Shown piece by piece: positions 14,747 to 22,786 of a stretch of 49,011 nt of DNA (positions are counted from its first letter, which is position 1; each line of letters opens with the position of its first letter). The notes beneath the pieces were generated by a model that did no database searches, was not told where the DNA came from, and saw only the letters and a program-made list of their open reading frames with translations. The DNA comes from Methylobacterium sp. J-026 (GTDB taxonomy: Bacteria > Pseudomonadota > Alphaproteobacteria > Rhizobiales > Beijerinckiaceae), in assembly GCF_022829585.1 (NCBI RefSeq), contig NZ_JAKSYC010000305.1, positions 1-49,011 of the forward strand, written 5' to 3'. Position numbers and translations under genes: made by a program.

Positions 14747-16993
14747 TCAGGAACGCAGACGCAGCCCCTGGATCTTCGGCCCCTGATTGCCGCGCCCGAC
14801 CTTGTAGCCGAGGCTCTCAAGGTTGCGCTGGAACCCGAGGCGCTGCTGAGCGATCGTGATCCCGGCCGCATGGGCCCAGTCCCGGTAGGCTTTGTACAGC
14901 GCCTGGACGTAGGCGCTCCCGGCCTCCTCGCATCGCTCGGCCAGGAAGGCCGGGACGGGATTGGCGGCCTTCAGCAGCTCCGCCTTGGCATCCAGGGAGT
15001 CCGCGGGCGGTTCGAAACGCCAGCCCCGACGTATCACCTGCCGCAGCCCGTCGAGGTAGCGGTTGAGCACGCCCGGCATCTCCTCGGCCCAGATCTGCGG
15101 GAATAGCTTCGAGTTGGCCTCTTGATCAGAGAACTTCCGAGCGAAAGGCACCACGATCAGGCGCCGTTGCATGCCGTGCGAGAGGTCGGCGAGCGTGGGC
15201 GGGGGGTTGAAGAGCATCAGAATGGCAGTCCGCACCGTGAAGGTGAACGGCGGCCCGAATTTGTTCTCGCCCGTGATCGTCTTCTCCTCGCTCAGGCGCT
15301 TCAGTTGCCCGTCGGGTAAACGGGTGCCAGCCTTCACGTCGTCGTCGATGATCGCGAGCTTGCCAAGAAGGTTGCCACCGGTGAACCGGCTCTTGTCGAT
15401 GTCCCCGATCGGCATGGCCACAATCAACTCGCGTCCGACTAACCGCACGAACGTCTCGACAAGCTTAGTCTTGCCGTTATTACCGCCACCCCAGCCCAGC
15501 GTAATGAGGGGGATCGGCCGCCCGGGTTGCAGCATATAGCCCATGAGTTCGTGCCATAGCCGCACCATCGCGGCCGGGTCACTCGCCTTGGCGAAGATCC
15601 CCTTGATCGCGTCGTCGTAGTCGGCGCTGACCGCCAGCGGGTCATAGTCAACATCGAGACAGTGCCTCAGGAAAGAGTCGGCTCGATGAGGGCGAAGCTC
15701 GGGCCGCCCATTGTCCTTGATCCAGAGCTCGCCGTTGCGGCAATTGATGACCGGCAGAGGGGGGGCCATGAACCGCAGCACGTCACCATCCGCCGCGACC
15801 TTCGCCCCAATCAGCCTGACAACCTGGCCAATCAGCGGCGCGGTTTGCCCCTTCGGACGAAGGGGGAGTCCTTGGATCGTCGTGAGAATGCGGCCCTCGA
15901 GCACTTTCTCACTCAGGGGTGCCCAACATCGGCCATCGTACCACCAGAAGCGCCCGTCGAAGGCCCGGAGCAGGTGAGCGCCGCCGGCAAAGTGCTGGTC
16001 GAGGACTGCTTGCATGACAGCCTCAGCCTGGTCGCCGTCCATCGGCCCGACCGGGTACCGCAGCACGCTGGCTACGATCCCAGCGATCTCTTGGTCGTCG
16101 AGCGGCGGCCGGCAGCATGCGGCGTTCTCGGCCTTGAGGGCGGCCAGCAGCCCTGCCTCAGACGCCCCTGCGCGGCGGATTGCGCCGGCCTGCTTGGTGA
16201 GGCGGGTGTTGCGCTCGCCCTCGGGAATCAAGCGTTCTGATGCGCTAGTCTCTGGCTCCGGTTCGGATGATGTGCCGCCCTGTAGGCGGTCGAGCCACGC
16301 CCTCGGGAGGGGTGCTACGTCTATCGAGAGCGGATCGCGTCCCTCTCGGTAGCGGTAACGGCGGCCCGAGGCGTGCAGGCTTGGCGGGACCACAATGAAC
16401 GACCCGTCCGCCTGGAAGTCGATGCCGGCAGCCCCGTGTTTCGTTTTCGTAGGGGTATCCGGGCAACGGTAGACACGATGGCTCCCGCCACCTCCGGTTC
16501 GCATGCGAACCGTACGCGGAAGTCGGCCTAGCTCGGCACTGAGCTGCCGGAAGGTGGCTCCCCCGCCGTTGCGAGGATCGACATCGATCGCGACGAGCCC
16601 AGAAGCCTGACCCATGGCGATACCTATGTTGGCGTCAGGATTATCGCACCAGATCTGCCTGACCTCATTCTCGTTGATCGTTGCTACTTTGTAGCCACCC
16701 GCGAGTATTGGGTGCTTCCCCGGTCGCTTGCAGGCGGCGCCCTCCGAACAGGTGCAGACCTTGTTACGGATCGCGTGGAGCGGAAGAACGGGAAAGCCGC
16801 GCTTCGCGTAGGTCATCGCCGCGCGCGCGAGGCTATCAAATGATCCCTCAGAAGAGGACTCGGCGAAGGCGGAGGCCGAAGTTACCCGCGCGACCTTGCT
16901 CGACCGCGGCCGACTCGCAGATTTTCTCTTGGAGGAAGCAGTGCGGTAGCCATGACGATTAGGCTGCTGTCTAGACGTGCTGTACTTAGTCAT
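14747..16993 (-). CDS. bifunctional primase-polymerase / D5-type helicase
   Basis: 748 residues. After a basic, low-complexity N-terminus comes a PrimPol domain (about 55-260) with the acidic pair in VAIDVDPRNGG and the histidine of GGGGSHRVYR. A cysteine cluster (VCTCSEGAACKRPGKHP) near residue 85 may bind zinc. A PriCT-like helical segment (about 265-325) follows, then a D5_N region. The superfamily-3 helicase has Walker A GWGGGNNGKTK near residue 508 and Walker B LAIIDDDV about 45 residues on. Such proteins start and drive autonomous replication of P4-like satellites and plasmids. The ATG at 16993 follows AGAGG. The gene ends close to an AT-rich stretch that could be the origin. Confidence 0.9.
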   Translation of the reverse strand: MTKYSTSRQQPNRHGYRTASSKRKSASRPRSSKVARVTSASAFAESSSEGSFDSLARAAMTYAKRGFPVLPLHAIRNKVCTCSEGAACKRPGKHPILAGGYKVATINENEVRQIWCDNPDANIGIAMGQASGLVAIDVDPRNGGGATFRQLSAELGRLPRTVRMRTGGGGSHRVYRCPDTPTKTKHGAAGIDFQADGSFIVVPPSLHASGRRYRYREGRDPLSIDVAPLPRAWLDRLQGGTSSEPEPETSASERLIPEGERNTRLTKQAGAIRRAGASEAGLLAALKAENAACCRPPLDDQEIAGIVASVLRYPVGPMDGDQAEAVMQAVLDQHFAGGAHLLRAFDGRFWWYDGRCWAPLSEKVLEGRILTTIQGLPLRPKGQTAPLIGQVVRLIGAKVAADGDVLRFMAPPLPVINCRNGELWIKDNGRPELRPHRADSFLRHCLDVDYDPLAVSADYDDAIKGIFAKASDPAAMVRLWHELMGYMLQPGRPIPLITLGWGGGNNGKTKLVETFVRLVGRELIVAMPIGDIDKSRFTGGNLLGKLAIIDDDVKAGTRLPDGQLKRLSEEKTITGENKFGPPFTFTVRTAILMLFNPPPTLADLSHGMQRRLIVVPFARKFSDQEANSKLFPQIWAEEMPGVLNRYLDGLRQVIRRGWRFEPPADSLDAKAELLKAANPVPAFLAERCEEAGSAYVQALYKAYRDWAHAAGITIAQQRLGFQRNLESLGYKVGRGNQGPKIQGLRLRS

Positions 16994-17091
16994 GATAGTT
17001 TCTGCCTCTTTAGTCGTAGGGACTTCAATCGGGTGGGGTATTAGCGCGCGAGGGAGGTCGCCCCCCCCTCGCGTTAGAGGTGATCACAGCA

Positions 17092-17973
17092 TCACTCTGC
17101 TTCGCAGACGGGACGAATGATGCTCGCGCCTAGCTCCACACGATCCCCGTCGCGTTCAGTGCATTCGATCATCACAAGAAGCTTGTCGCCCCTATTCATC
17201 TCAAGAAATGCAGCACGCTCATTCACGCCGGGAGCAAATACGATAGGATCGATCAAATCGAAGGGATCGCTGTCCAGTGCATTCAGTTGGATCGGCTGCG
17301 CTATGTTCTGATCGTCAGACAAACTACGTCTTGCGTTGCTAGATTTTCTGCACACGGCGACTATCCGCATCGGTCTCGCTGTCTTTCCGTCACTTCTCCG
17401 CCGCCGAGCTGATCGAGGATATTCCGTCACGGCCATCTTGTAGATGCGATCGATGCCACCGGGCTGAACTAGCTGAGCCAACACTTCTTGTTCCGTGCGA
17501 TTCTTTCGAATTAGGTATTCGACGGCCCGTCCCTTTTTAGCCGCAAGATCATCGCCACGCCTGCTCCCATTCGAAAACATAAAATTCGCAATAAAGTGAC
17601 TCCGAGATCCTTCGTCATCGTTCAGTGTGGGCTTGATGTGCCGGTGTTTCCACCTCGACAATTCAGAGATATTCTTCCATTCACTGTCATTTTCGACGAC
17701 CCGCTTGGTGAGTTCCCAGCCGATGAAAAGCAGCGCGCGACCAAGCTCGTGATGCGACGCCTCCATATTCAGGTGGGCCGCACTGCTCGCTGTGAGACAA
17801 TCGACGACATTTCCACCGCGCTGCGCCCCAACTTGAGCGTAGAATTCAAGCGGTGTGCACACCTTTGCCGTTTGATCGTTTACATGCAGAAGCTGAAGTC
17901 CGATTTTTTCGGACTTTACATCGTCCGGCGAGTGAAGGACGCGGACGTTTTGGTGCGAGTGAGGGACGCTCAT
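17092..17973 (-). CDS. hypothetical protein of the integrated element
   Basis: 293 residues that match no family I know. The N-terminal ~100 residues are mixed alpha/beta with a small Gly/Asn-rich segment. The middle is basic and helical (AAKKGRAVEYLIRKNRTEQEVLAQ). A basic cluster ARRRRSDGKTARP lies near residue 190, and the C-terminal ~90 residues are acidic and beta-like. Its ATG overlaps the stop of the AlpA-like gene (ATGA), so the two are translationally coupled, and the primase gene follows after ~100 bases. This position suggests replication control or element-specific cargo. Codon use is more AT-rich than the host genes. The early coding region contains a perfect 8-bp hairpin at 17896-17916. 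Confidence 0.7.
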   Translation of the reverse strand: MSVPHSHQNVRVLHSPDDVKSEKIGLQLLHVNDQTAKVCTPLEFYAQVGAQRGGNVVDCLTASSAAHLNMEASHHELGRALLFIGWELTKRVVENDSEWKNISELSRWKHRHIKPTLNDDEGSRSHFIANFMFSNGSRRGDDLAAKKGRAVEYLIRKNRTEQEVLAQLVQPGGIDRIYKMAVTEYPRSARRRRSDGKTARPMRIVAVCRKSSNARRSLSDDQNIAQPIQLNALDSDPFDLIDPIVFAPGVNERAAFLEMNRGDKLLVMIECTERDGDRVELGASIIRPVCEAE

Positions 17974-18179
17974 TGAGCGCCTCCCTGCGTGCGGCGCTGC
18001 TCGAACTCACGCAACTCTTCGACGCGGAATCGCTTGGCGCGCCTCCCTATCGGGTGAAGCGGGGGCAGCCACTTGAGGTCCAACCAGAGGTACATCGTCG
18101 AATTGGAAATCGAATATCGACGCTGCACCCACTTTGGCGTGACAAAACCTGACTGCGGCAAATCAGTATTGTAATTCAT
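17970..18179 (-). CDS. AlpA-like helix-turn-helix regulator / excisionase
   Basis: 69 residues beginning MNYNTDLPQSGFVTPKWV. The sequence VQRRYSISNSTMYLWLD followed by LPPLHPIGRRAKRFRVEELREFE is the AlpA/excisionase winged-helix pattern, in which a small MerR-like fold binds DNA and controls integrase expression or excision. The ATG at 18179 has GAGGAG upstream; the frame extends to 18257 without a ribosome site. It is too basic and short for any added domain. It lies between the integrase pair and the 293-residue gene, with which it shares ATGA. Confidence 0.82.
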   Translation of the reverse strand: MNYNTDLPQSGFVTPKWVQRRYSISNSTMYLWLDLKWLPPLHPIGRRAKRFRVEELREFEQRRTQGGAQ

Positions 18180-18274
18180 TGGATCTCCTCGGTTATCCGT
18201 GGAGTGTCCATAAATAATCAGAAGCACGGTCTCGCAAGCAAATTTGTCATAGAACAAACTTGTCAGAGGAAATC

Positions 18275-19009
18275 CTATTTTTTTGGGCGCCGCTCAGCGA
18301 CGGCGCTCAAGGCGCTCCTCACCTGGTTAGCTGTCGTTTGACTGTCTAGACAATATGCAATTAAATGTACAAACTGATGTTCCCGCTTTACGAAGTCTTG
18401 CAGATGAATATTACTTGATTTATCGCTCTTTTTCGGTAGAATAACAAAGTTCCTTGAGAACTTTCCATCGAATAACTCTTTCCACAAATCGCTCGATCGG
18501 TGGCAGGCATTCCTGAGACTAGTTCTACCAACTCTTACGTTTGGCTCCCGGGCGATTGGAAGTGATGCCCGACCCACAAGCAGGGTCATATCTCGCAGTT
18601 GCAAGAGGGCATCTTCTTCATTGTCTCCTCTCCGACGCAGATGTGGGACGGCTTGATGATTGATCGTCTGTCGCGCATCTAGCTCGAACGCTCGTAGCGC
18701 ACAAAGCATCGATGCAGCTGCTTTCCTGAACGCCTTGACGTCGGCTCGGATCTTTGCACGATCGAGACGATGGTCATAATCCCAGTCCGCCCAATAATGC
18801 CGGACTATCTCTAGCAATGCTGGGCGTAGCGTCGTCTTTACATTTCGCCAATCCGTGCCAACCTGACCGGGTGGCGGCGAGCGCAAAAATTTGCAGATCG
18901 AACGATATGCGAGTTTAGTACATTGCCTTACTCTTTCGTCGTCAAAGATTCCTGGGCCTGGATTGCTGCCGATGTACGCGTAAACGGACCTGGGCGGTTC
19001 AAGAGGCAT
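18275..19009 (-). CDS. hypothetical helical protein overlapping the integrase gene
   Basis: 244 residues, unrecognised. It is largely alpha-helical and rich in Arg, Leu and Ala, with no signal peptide or membrane segment. Several Trp/Tyr residues cluster near residue 70 (HYWADWDYDH). No catalytic motif is evident. Its ATG (19007-19009) lies inside the last codons of the integrase gene, an 11-base overlap that implies translational coupling. The base composition is the most AT-rich of the element. Possible roles include integration accessory factor, phage-interference factor or defence cargo; the sequence does not choose between them. Confidence 0.65.
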   Translation of the reverse strand: MPLEPPRSVYAYIGSNPGPGIFDDERVRQCTKLAYRSICKFLRSPPPGQVGTDWRNVKTTLRPALLEIVRHYWADWDYDHRLDRAKIRADVKAFRKAAASMLCALRAFELDARQTINHQAVPHLRRRGDNEEDALLQLRDMTLLVGRASLPIAREPNVRVGRTSLRNACHRSSDLWKELFDGKFSRNFVILPKKSDKSSNIHLQDFVKREHQFVHLIAYCLDSQTTANQVRSALSAVAERRPKK

Positions 19010-20192
19010 TCAAGTATTCCGCGTCGCAGAAAGACCCCCATAGTTCCATCAGCTCGCGTCGCTTCTCAAGCAGGTCACCGCGCCGGTAGGCGGCTTCAAC
19101 GCGGTTTTCGATCGTGTGGGCCAGCGCCATCTCGGCCACCTCCCGCGGGAGGTTGGTTGCCTCGGCTGCCCAATCCCGGAACGACGACCGGAAGCCGTGG
19201 GCGGTGATCGATGCCCCCATCCGTCGCAACGCCATCAAAAATACCATGTTTGACAGCGGCCGGTCGCCCGCGCGCCCAGGGAACACCAACGCGCTGCCGC
19301 CTCCCAACTCCCGTGCTCGGGCTAAGACCTCGCGCGCCCGTTCGCTCAGCGGCACCCGGTGCTCCCGCCCGGCCTTCATCCGCGCCGCCGGGACAGTCCA
19401 TAGCGCCTCTGCCTTATTGATCTCAGACCAGTTGGCGCCCAAGACCTCGCTGGTTCGAGCAGCCGTGAGGATCAGGAATTCGAAGGCTATGCGACCGACT
19501 TCGCCCTGTCCGGACATGGCCCGCAACCGGGCAACAAAGGCTGGAACCTCGGCATAAGGCTGGGCCGCATGGTGCCCCTGATGCTCGCTCTGCTTCGGCA
19601 AGCCTTTCACGACACCATCGACCGGATTATCGCCGCTGCGGTGACCGGCCGCCTTCGCCCAGTCCAGCACCGTCCCGATCCGCTGGCGCACCCGCCGGGC
19701 CGTCTCCCCCTTCGTCAGCCAGATCGGCGAGAGTGCCCGCAGCACGTCGGGGGTCTCGATCAGGTCGACGCGCTTCGCGCCGAGGTGCGGGTTGGCGTAG
19801 GTGCGTAGGGTGGTGATCCACTGCGCGGCGTGCTTCGGGTTCTTCCACGTCGCCTTGTGCTCGGCATGGACGAGTTCGGCCGCCTCAGCGAAGGTCGGGA
19901 TGGTCGCTCGCGCCTTCGCCCGCTCAGCCAGGGGGTCACCGCCGTCGCGGGCGGTCTTACGATAGGTGAGGGCCTTCTCCCGGGCCTCGGCGAGGCTGAC
20001 GAGGCCGGCGCCGCCCAGGCCGATGTCGCGTCGGTGCCCCTGCACGACGATGCGCAGGAGCCAGCGTTTGGCGCCCGAAGGGTCGACGACGAGGTAGAGG
20101 CCGTGGCCGTCGGCGTAGCGGCCGGGGCTCTTCAGCGCCCGCACCTGGACGGTCGTCAGTGCCTTTTCGGGATGCCGCCCCTTGCCACCCAT
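18999..20192 (-). CDS. P4-type tyrosine integrase
   Basis: 397 residues. The N-terminal DUF4102 arm-binding domain (YADGHGLYLVV, KRWLLRIVVQGHRRDIGLG) is followed by a core-binding helical domain and the C-terminal catalytic domain. All catalytic positions can be seen: Arg246 in TAARTSEV, Lys273 in ARMKAGREH, His332 and Arg335 in HGFRSSFRDW, His359 in ALAHT and the nucleophile Tyr369 in AAYRRGD. It is therefore intact. The gene reads inward from the right end of the element, which places the attachment site just beyond 20192. Family members usually target tRNA genes, but none is visible in this window. Confidence 0.93.
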   Translation of the reverse strand: MGGKGRHPEKALTTVQVRALKSPGRYADGHGLYLVVDPSGAKRWLLRIVVQGHRRDIGLGGAGLVSLAEAREKALTYRKTARDGGDPLAERAKARATIPTFAEAAELVHAEHKATWKNPKHAAQWITTLRTYANPHLGAKRVDLIETPDVLRALSPIWLTKGETARRVRQRIGTVLDWAKAAGHRSGDNPVDGVVKGLPKQSEHQGHHAAQPYAEVPAFVARLRAMSGQGEVGRIAFEFLILTAARTSEVLGANWSEINKAEALWTVPAARMKAGREHRVPLSERAREVLARARELGGGSALVFPGRAGDRPLSNMVFLMALRRMGASITAHGFRSSFRDWAAEATNLPREVAEMALAHTIENRVEAAYRRGDLLEKRRELMELWGSFCDAEYLNAS

Positions 20193-20218
20193 TGCCGGGT
20201 CCGCCTAACTCGCTCACC

Positions 20219-20237
20219 CCACATTTTGTACCACATT
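20219..20237. repeat. tandem CCACATT boxes upstream of integrase
   Basis: CCACATT occurs at 20219-20225 and again at 20231-20237, a 12-base period, in the AT-rich stretch immediately upstream of the integrase start. Arm-type binding sites of tyrosine integrases have this kind of arrangement, but two short copies are weak evidence. Confidence 0.3.
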
Positions 20238-20477
20238 GCGCATCAGCTGCAAGTAGATCTTACGGGATCGTATCGGACTAGCGCGTCTGCGTCGAAGCCC
20301 TGCTATCCTCTTGGTCGGCAATAGCGAATCGGCCGATTTTGGTCCCTCTCGGATCTGATCGGATGATCGGATTTGGCAGACGCTCCCTCCGCCAGCCTTT
20401 CGCCCCGTGGCTGATCCGCCGCGAAGCACACGGAAATCAAAGGCTTACATCTCGGCGACGGCTGAAGACGTTTCGAT

Positions 20478-20508
20478 CGGGCGACGGGGGAGGTCTTCCC
20501 GTCGCCCG
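20478..20508. terminator. hairpin downstream of the Rid/opine operon
   Basis: Perfect 11-bp stem CGGGCGACGGG / CCCGTCGCCCG with a 9-base loop, about 125 bases past the last gene of the minus-strand operon. No T-run follows on the minus strand, so termination would be weak or Rho-assisted. Confidence 0.45.
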
Positions 20509-20631
20509 CTTGGGTTTGGCGGGCTGGCGGATCGGCGACGGGGCCGTTCCCGCCGCTGATCCGGGGCGCCGGCCCGGCGGCCGGGCGGCCGGGACCGGCC
20601 ATCGCAGGTCCGATGAACCCGTCCAAACGGC

Positions 20632-20976
20632 TCAGCGGGCCGCGGTGATGACCGCCTCGATCAGGACCTGCGGGCCGAGTTCGGCGACGCCGATGGTGGA
20701 GCGGCTCGGCAGGATCTCGGGCGCGAACCACGCGGTCCAGGCCGCGTTCATCTCGTTCTTGAGCGCCATGTCGGTGATGTAGAGCGTGGCCGTCAGGATC
20801 TTGGTCCTGTCGCTGCCCATCTCGGCGAGCAGCGCGTCGATCCGCGCCAGGATCTGTTCGGTCTGGCCCTTCATCGCGGCCGATCGATCCTCGGCCACGA
20901 TACCGCCGAAGTAGAGAACGCCGCCGTGCTCCACCACGCGGTGCATGATCGGCGTGCGGATATGGCGCTGGATCAT
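20632..20976 (-). CDS. Rid (YjgF/YER057c/UK114) family protein
   Basis: 114 residues, full length for the Rid fold. Classical RidA hydrolyses reactive enamine/imine intermediates using an arginine in an ARLP motif near residue 100. Here the matching stretch is IGVAELGPQV, with glutamate where the arginine should be, so it belongs to one of the Rid subfamilies without proven deaminase activity. The preceding QTEQILARIDALLAEMG and TKILTATLYITDM segments are standard. The ATG at 20976 is ten bases from GGAAGG. Last gene of the ten-gene operon; flavin amine oxidation yields imines, which fits a Rid partner, but the missing arginine leaves its role open. Confidence 0.88.
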   Translation of the reverse strand: MIQRHIRTPIMHRVVEHGGVLYFGGIVAEDRSAAMKGQTEQILARIDALLAEMGSDRTKILTATLYITDMALKNEMNAAWTAWFAPEILPSRSTIGVAELGPQVLIEAVITAAR

Positions 20977-21005
20977 CGAAACGTGTCCTTCCGTTTGCGG
21001 GGGTT

Positions 21006-22166
21006 CTAACCGGCGGGCTGGAGCAGCGCCGACTGGGTCTCGGGCACGGCGCCCGGCTGGCCGAAGCGGGCCGGTGCGAACGCCGCGATGGGGTGGTGCG
21101 CGGCGCCGTCGAGCAGCAGGCCGGCGACGATCTCGCCGACGAGGGGCGCCAGGGCGAAGCCGTGCCCGGAGAAACCGAAGGCGTGCACCAGGCCGTCCGC
21201 CACGGCGGATCGGCCGATGACCGGCAGTTCGTCCGGCGTGACGCCCTCGATGCCGGCCCAGGCATGCACGATCCGCGCGCCGCGCAGGATCGGGAACAGG
21301 TCGAGGGCCGTGCGCGCCGAGTAGGCGAGGCGCGGGACGTCGAGTTGCACCGCGCCCGTGTCGAGATCCGCGTGCCCCTTGTGGCCGCCGCCGATCATCA
21401 CGTGGCCGCTCTCGGACTGCTTGAAGGACAGGGGCCGGCCGGTCGCCCCGACCACCGGTGCCAGGAACGCCGGCCGCGCGTCGGTGAGCAGCATCTGGAA
21501 GGCGTTGAAGCCGAGGGGGATCGGCTCCCCGGCCGCGCGGGCGAGGCGGCCGCCCCAGGCGCCCGCGGCGTTGACCAGGAGGGGCGCGGCGTGCGCCGCG
21601 CCGCCGCGGGTCCGCAGGTGCCAGCGCCCGGCACGGCGCTCCACGGCGGTGACGCGCGCCTCCTCGACGATCTCGGCTCCGGCGGCCCGCGCGGCGCGGC
21701 CGAAGGCGAGCGTCGTGCGCAGGGGGGCCGCGAAGCCGTCGCGATGCGCGACGATGCCGCCGACGACGTGCTCGGCGACCGCGGGGAGCAGCCGGCGCAC
21801 GGTCGCGGCGTCGGCCAGTTCCTCGTGCGTCCAGCCCCCGGCCTGCAGGCGCGCGACCCGTTCGGAGAGGAGCGCGAGTTCCGCCCGGTTCTCGGCCACC
21901 CGGACCTGCCCGGCGGCATGGAAGCCGCAGCCGTCGCCGACGAGGTCCGCGATCCGGTGCCAGCGCGCGACCGCCTCCAGGGCGAGCGGCACCTCGGCGA
22001 TGTGGCGGCCCAGCGTGCGCACGCCGCCCGCCGAGTATCCCGAGGCCTGGGCCGCGACCCGTCGGGCCTCCAGCACGCGGACGCGTCGACCGGCTCGGGC
22101 GAGGAACAGGGCGGCGGACAGGCCGTGCAGGCCGCCGCCGACGACGAGGATGTCGGGATCGGTCAT
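21006..22166 (-). CDS. FAD-dependent oxidoreductase, DAO family (second catalytic subunit)
   Basis: 386 residues. The N-terminal dinucleotide motif ILVVGGGLHGLSAALFLARAG and the C-terminal GFSGHGFALAPLVGEIVAG segment mark the D-amino-acid oxidase / sarcosine oxidase-beta / opine oxidase-B family, which oxidises secondary or primary amines and passes the electrons on through partner subunits. A second DAO-family protein is encoded at 24478 in the same operon, so two related but distinct flavoproteins are made together. The ATG overlaps the upstream stop (ATGA), indicating coupled translation. Substrate unknown; amino acids, imino acids or opines are the family range. Confidence 0.88.
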   Translation of the reverse strand: MTDPDILVVGGGLHGLSAALFLARAGRRVRVLEARRVAAQASGYSAGGVRTLGRHIAEVPLALEAVARWHRIADLVGDGCGFHAAGQVRVAENRAELALLSERVARLQAGGWTHEELADAATVRRLLPAVAEHVVGGIVAHRDGFAAPLRTTLAFGRAARAAGAEIVEEARVTAVERRAGRWHLRTRGGAAHAAPLLVNAAGAWGGRLARAAGEPIPLGFNAFQMLLTDARPAFLAPVVGATGRPLSFKQSESGHVMIGGGHKGHADLDTGAVQLDVPRLAYSARTALDLFPILRGARIVHAWAGIEGVTPDELPVIGRSAVADGLVHAFGFSGHGFALAPLVGEIVAGLLLDGAAHHPIAAFAPARFGQPGAVPETQSALLQPAG

Positions 22167-22786
22167 GCGAGCGCGCCTTCGTCCCCCTGCGGCGGGACCG
22201 GCTCCGGCAGGGTCGCGGCGAGGCCGGCCAGGGCCGCGAGACCGACGGGCCGGGCCGGCACCACCGCGCCGAGGATCGCACCCTGCGCGAGCGCGGCCCC
22301 GGTCCGCCCGGGTCCGGCGGGCCGTTCGAGCAGCGCCGCGAGGGCGACCGGATCGAGCCGCGTCACGGCGGGGTCCGCGGCCGACGGCGGCGACGGCTGG
22401 ATCGGGGGCCCGGCGCGCAGGGCGCGGGCCGCGGCGACCGCCTGCCGCTCCGCGGCCCGTGCCGTCGCCGCGCCCGCGACGCGGCCGGCCGCCCCAATGC
22501 CGGGCACGCTGGTCCGACCGTCCGCGTCGGTGCGCACCCGGCCGTCCGAGATTGCGCAGCCGAGCGCCGCGAGCAGCAGCGGCTCGTCGGCGCAGACGAG
22601 CAGGACGTCGAACGGCTCCGCCCAGACCCGCCCGTCGCCCTCGACCCAGACACGGCCGGGCTCGGCGTGCCAGGCCGTGGCGTCGGGCCGGGCGATCAGG
22701 ACGGCGCCGGGCAGTTCGGCCAGGGCGGCGCGACCGGCCGGGCCGCCGCCCACGATCACCGCGCGGGGGGTGTCCGCGGCGCTCAC
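22163..22786 (-). CDS. miniature FAD-binding protein
   Basis: 207 residues. It opens with a dinucleotide fingerprint (AVIVGGGPAGRAALAEL) and has a downstream TSVPGIGAAGRVAGAATAR segment like the second FAD-contact motif of two-domain disulfide-reductase-type flavoproteins, where an Asp normally stands in place of the Arg of AAGR. The intervening NAD domain is missing: only about 80 residues separate the motifs. The C-terminal ~90 residues are Ala/Pro-rich and unassigned. It overlaps both neighbours by four bases, so it is a real operon member. It may be an extra subunit of the dehydrogenase complex or a degenerate copy of the 465-residue flavoprotein next door. Confidence 0.75.
   Translation of the reverse strand: MSAADTPRAVIVGGGPAGRAALAELPGAVLIARPDATAWHAEPGRVWVEGDGRVWAEPFDVLLVCADEPLLLAALGCAISDGRVRTDADGRTSVPGIGAAGRVAGAATARAAERQAVAAARALRAGPPIQPSPPSAADPAVTRLDPVALAALLERPAGPGRTGAALAQGAILGAVVPARPVGLAALAGLAATLPEPVPPQGDEGALA

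Larger units (their letters stand above)
14580..20300. mobile_element. satellite-like integrated element (boundaries approximate)
   Basis: Five minus-strand genes: tyrosine integrase, unknown, AlpA-like regulator, unknown, and PrimPol-D5 helicase. They are flanked by ordinary chromosomal operons and are visibly richer in A/T codons, above all at 17.1-19.0 kb. There are no capsid, tail, terminase or conjugation genes, so it resembles a phage satellite or small integrative plasmid rather than a prophage. No flanking direct repeat or tRNA target could be recognised, so the ends are estimates. Confidence 0.65.
20193..20631. other. intergenic region right of the integrase gene
   Basis: About 440 bases without a gene. 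It should hold the right attachment site of the element, since integrases of this type usually read inward from the att site. The first part (20215-20280) is relatively AT-rich with the repeated CCACATT; the second part is typical host sequence with the hairpin at 20478-20508. Confidence 0.5.

Noticed and set aside
14353..20295. TCTGCGTCGA present at 14353-14362 and 20286-20295 as possible attachment-site repeat
   Set aside because: Ten bases in a GC-rich sequence can match by chance, the left copy lies inside the inverted-repeat arm, and no tRNA end is involved.
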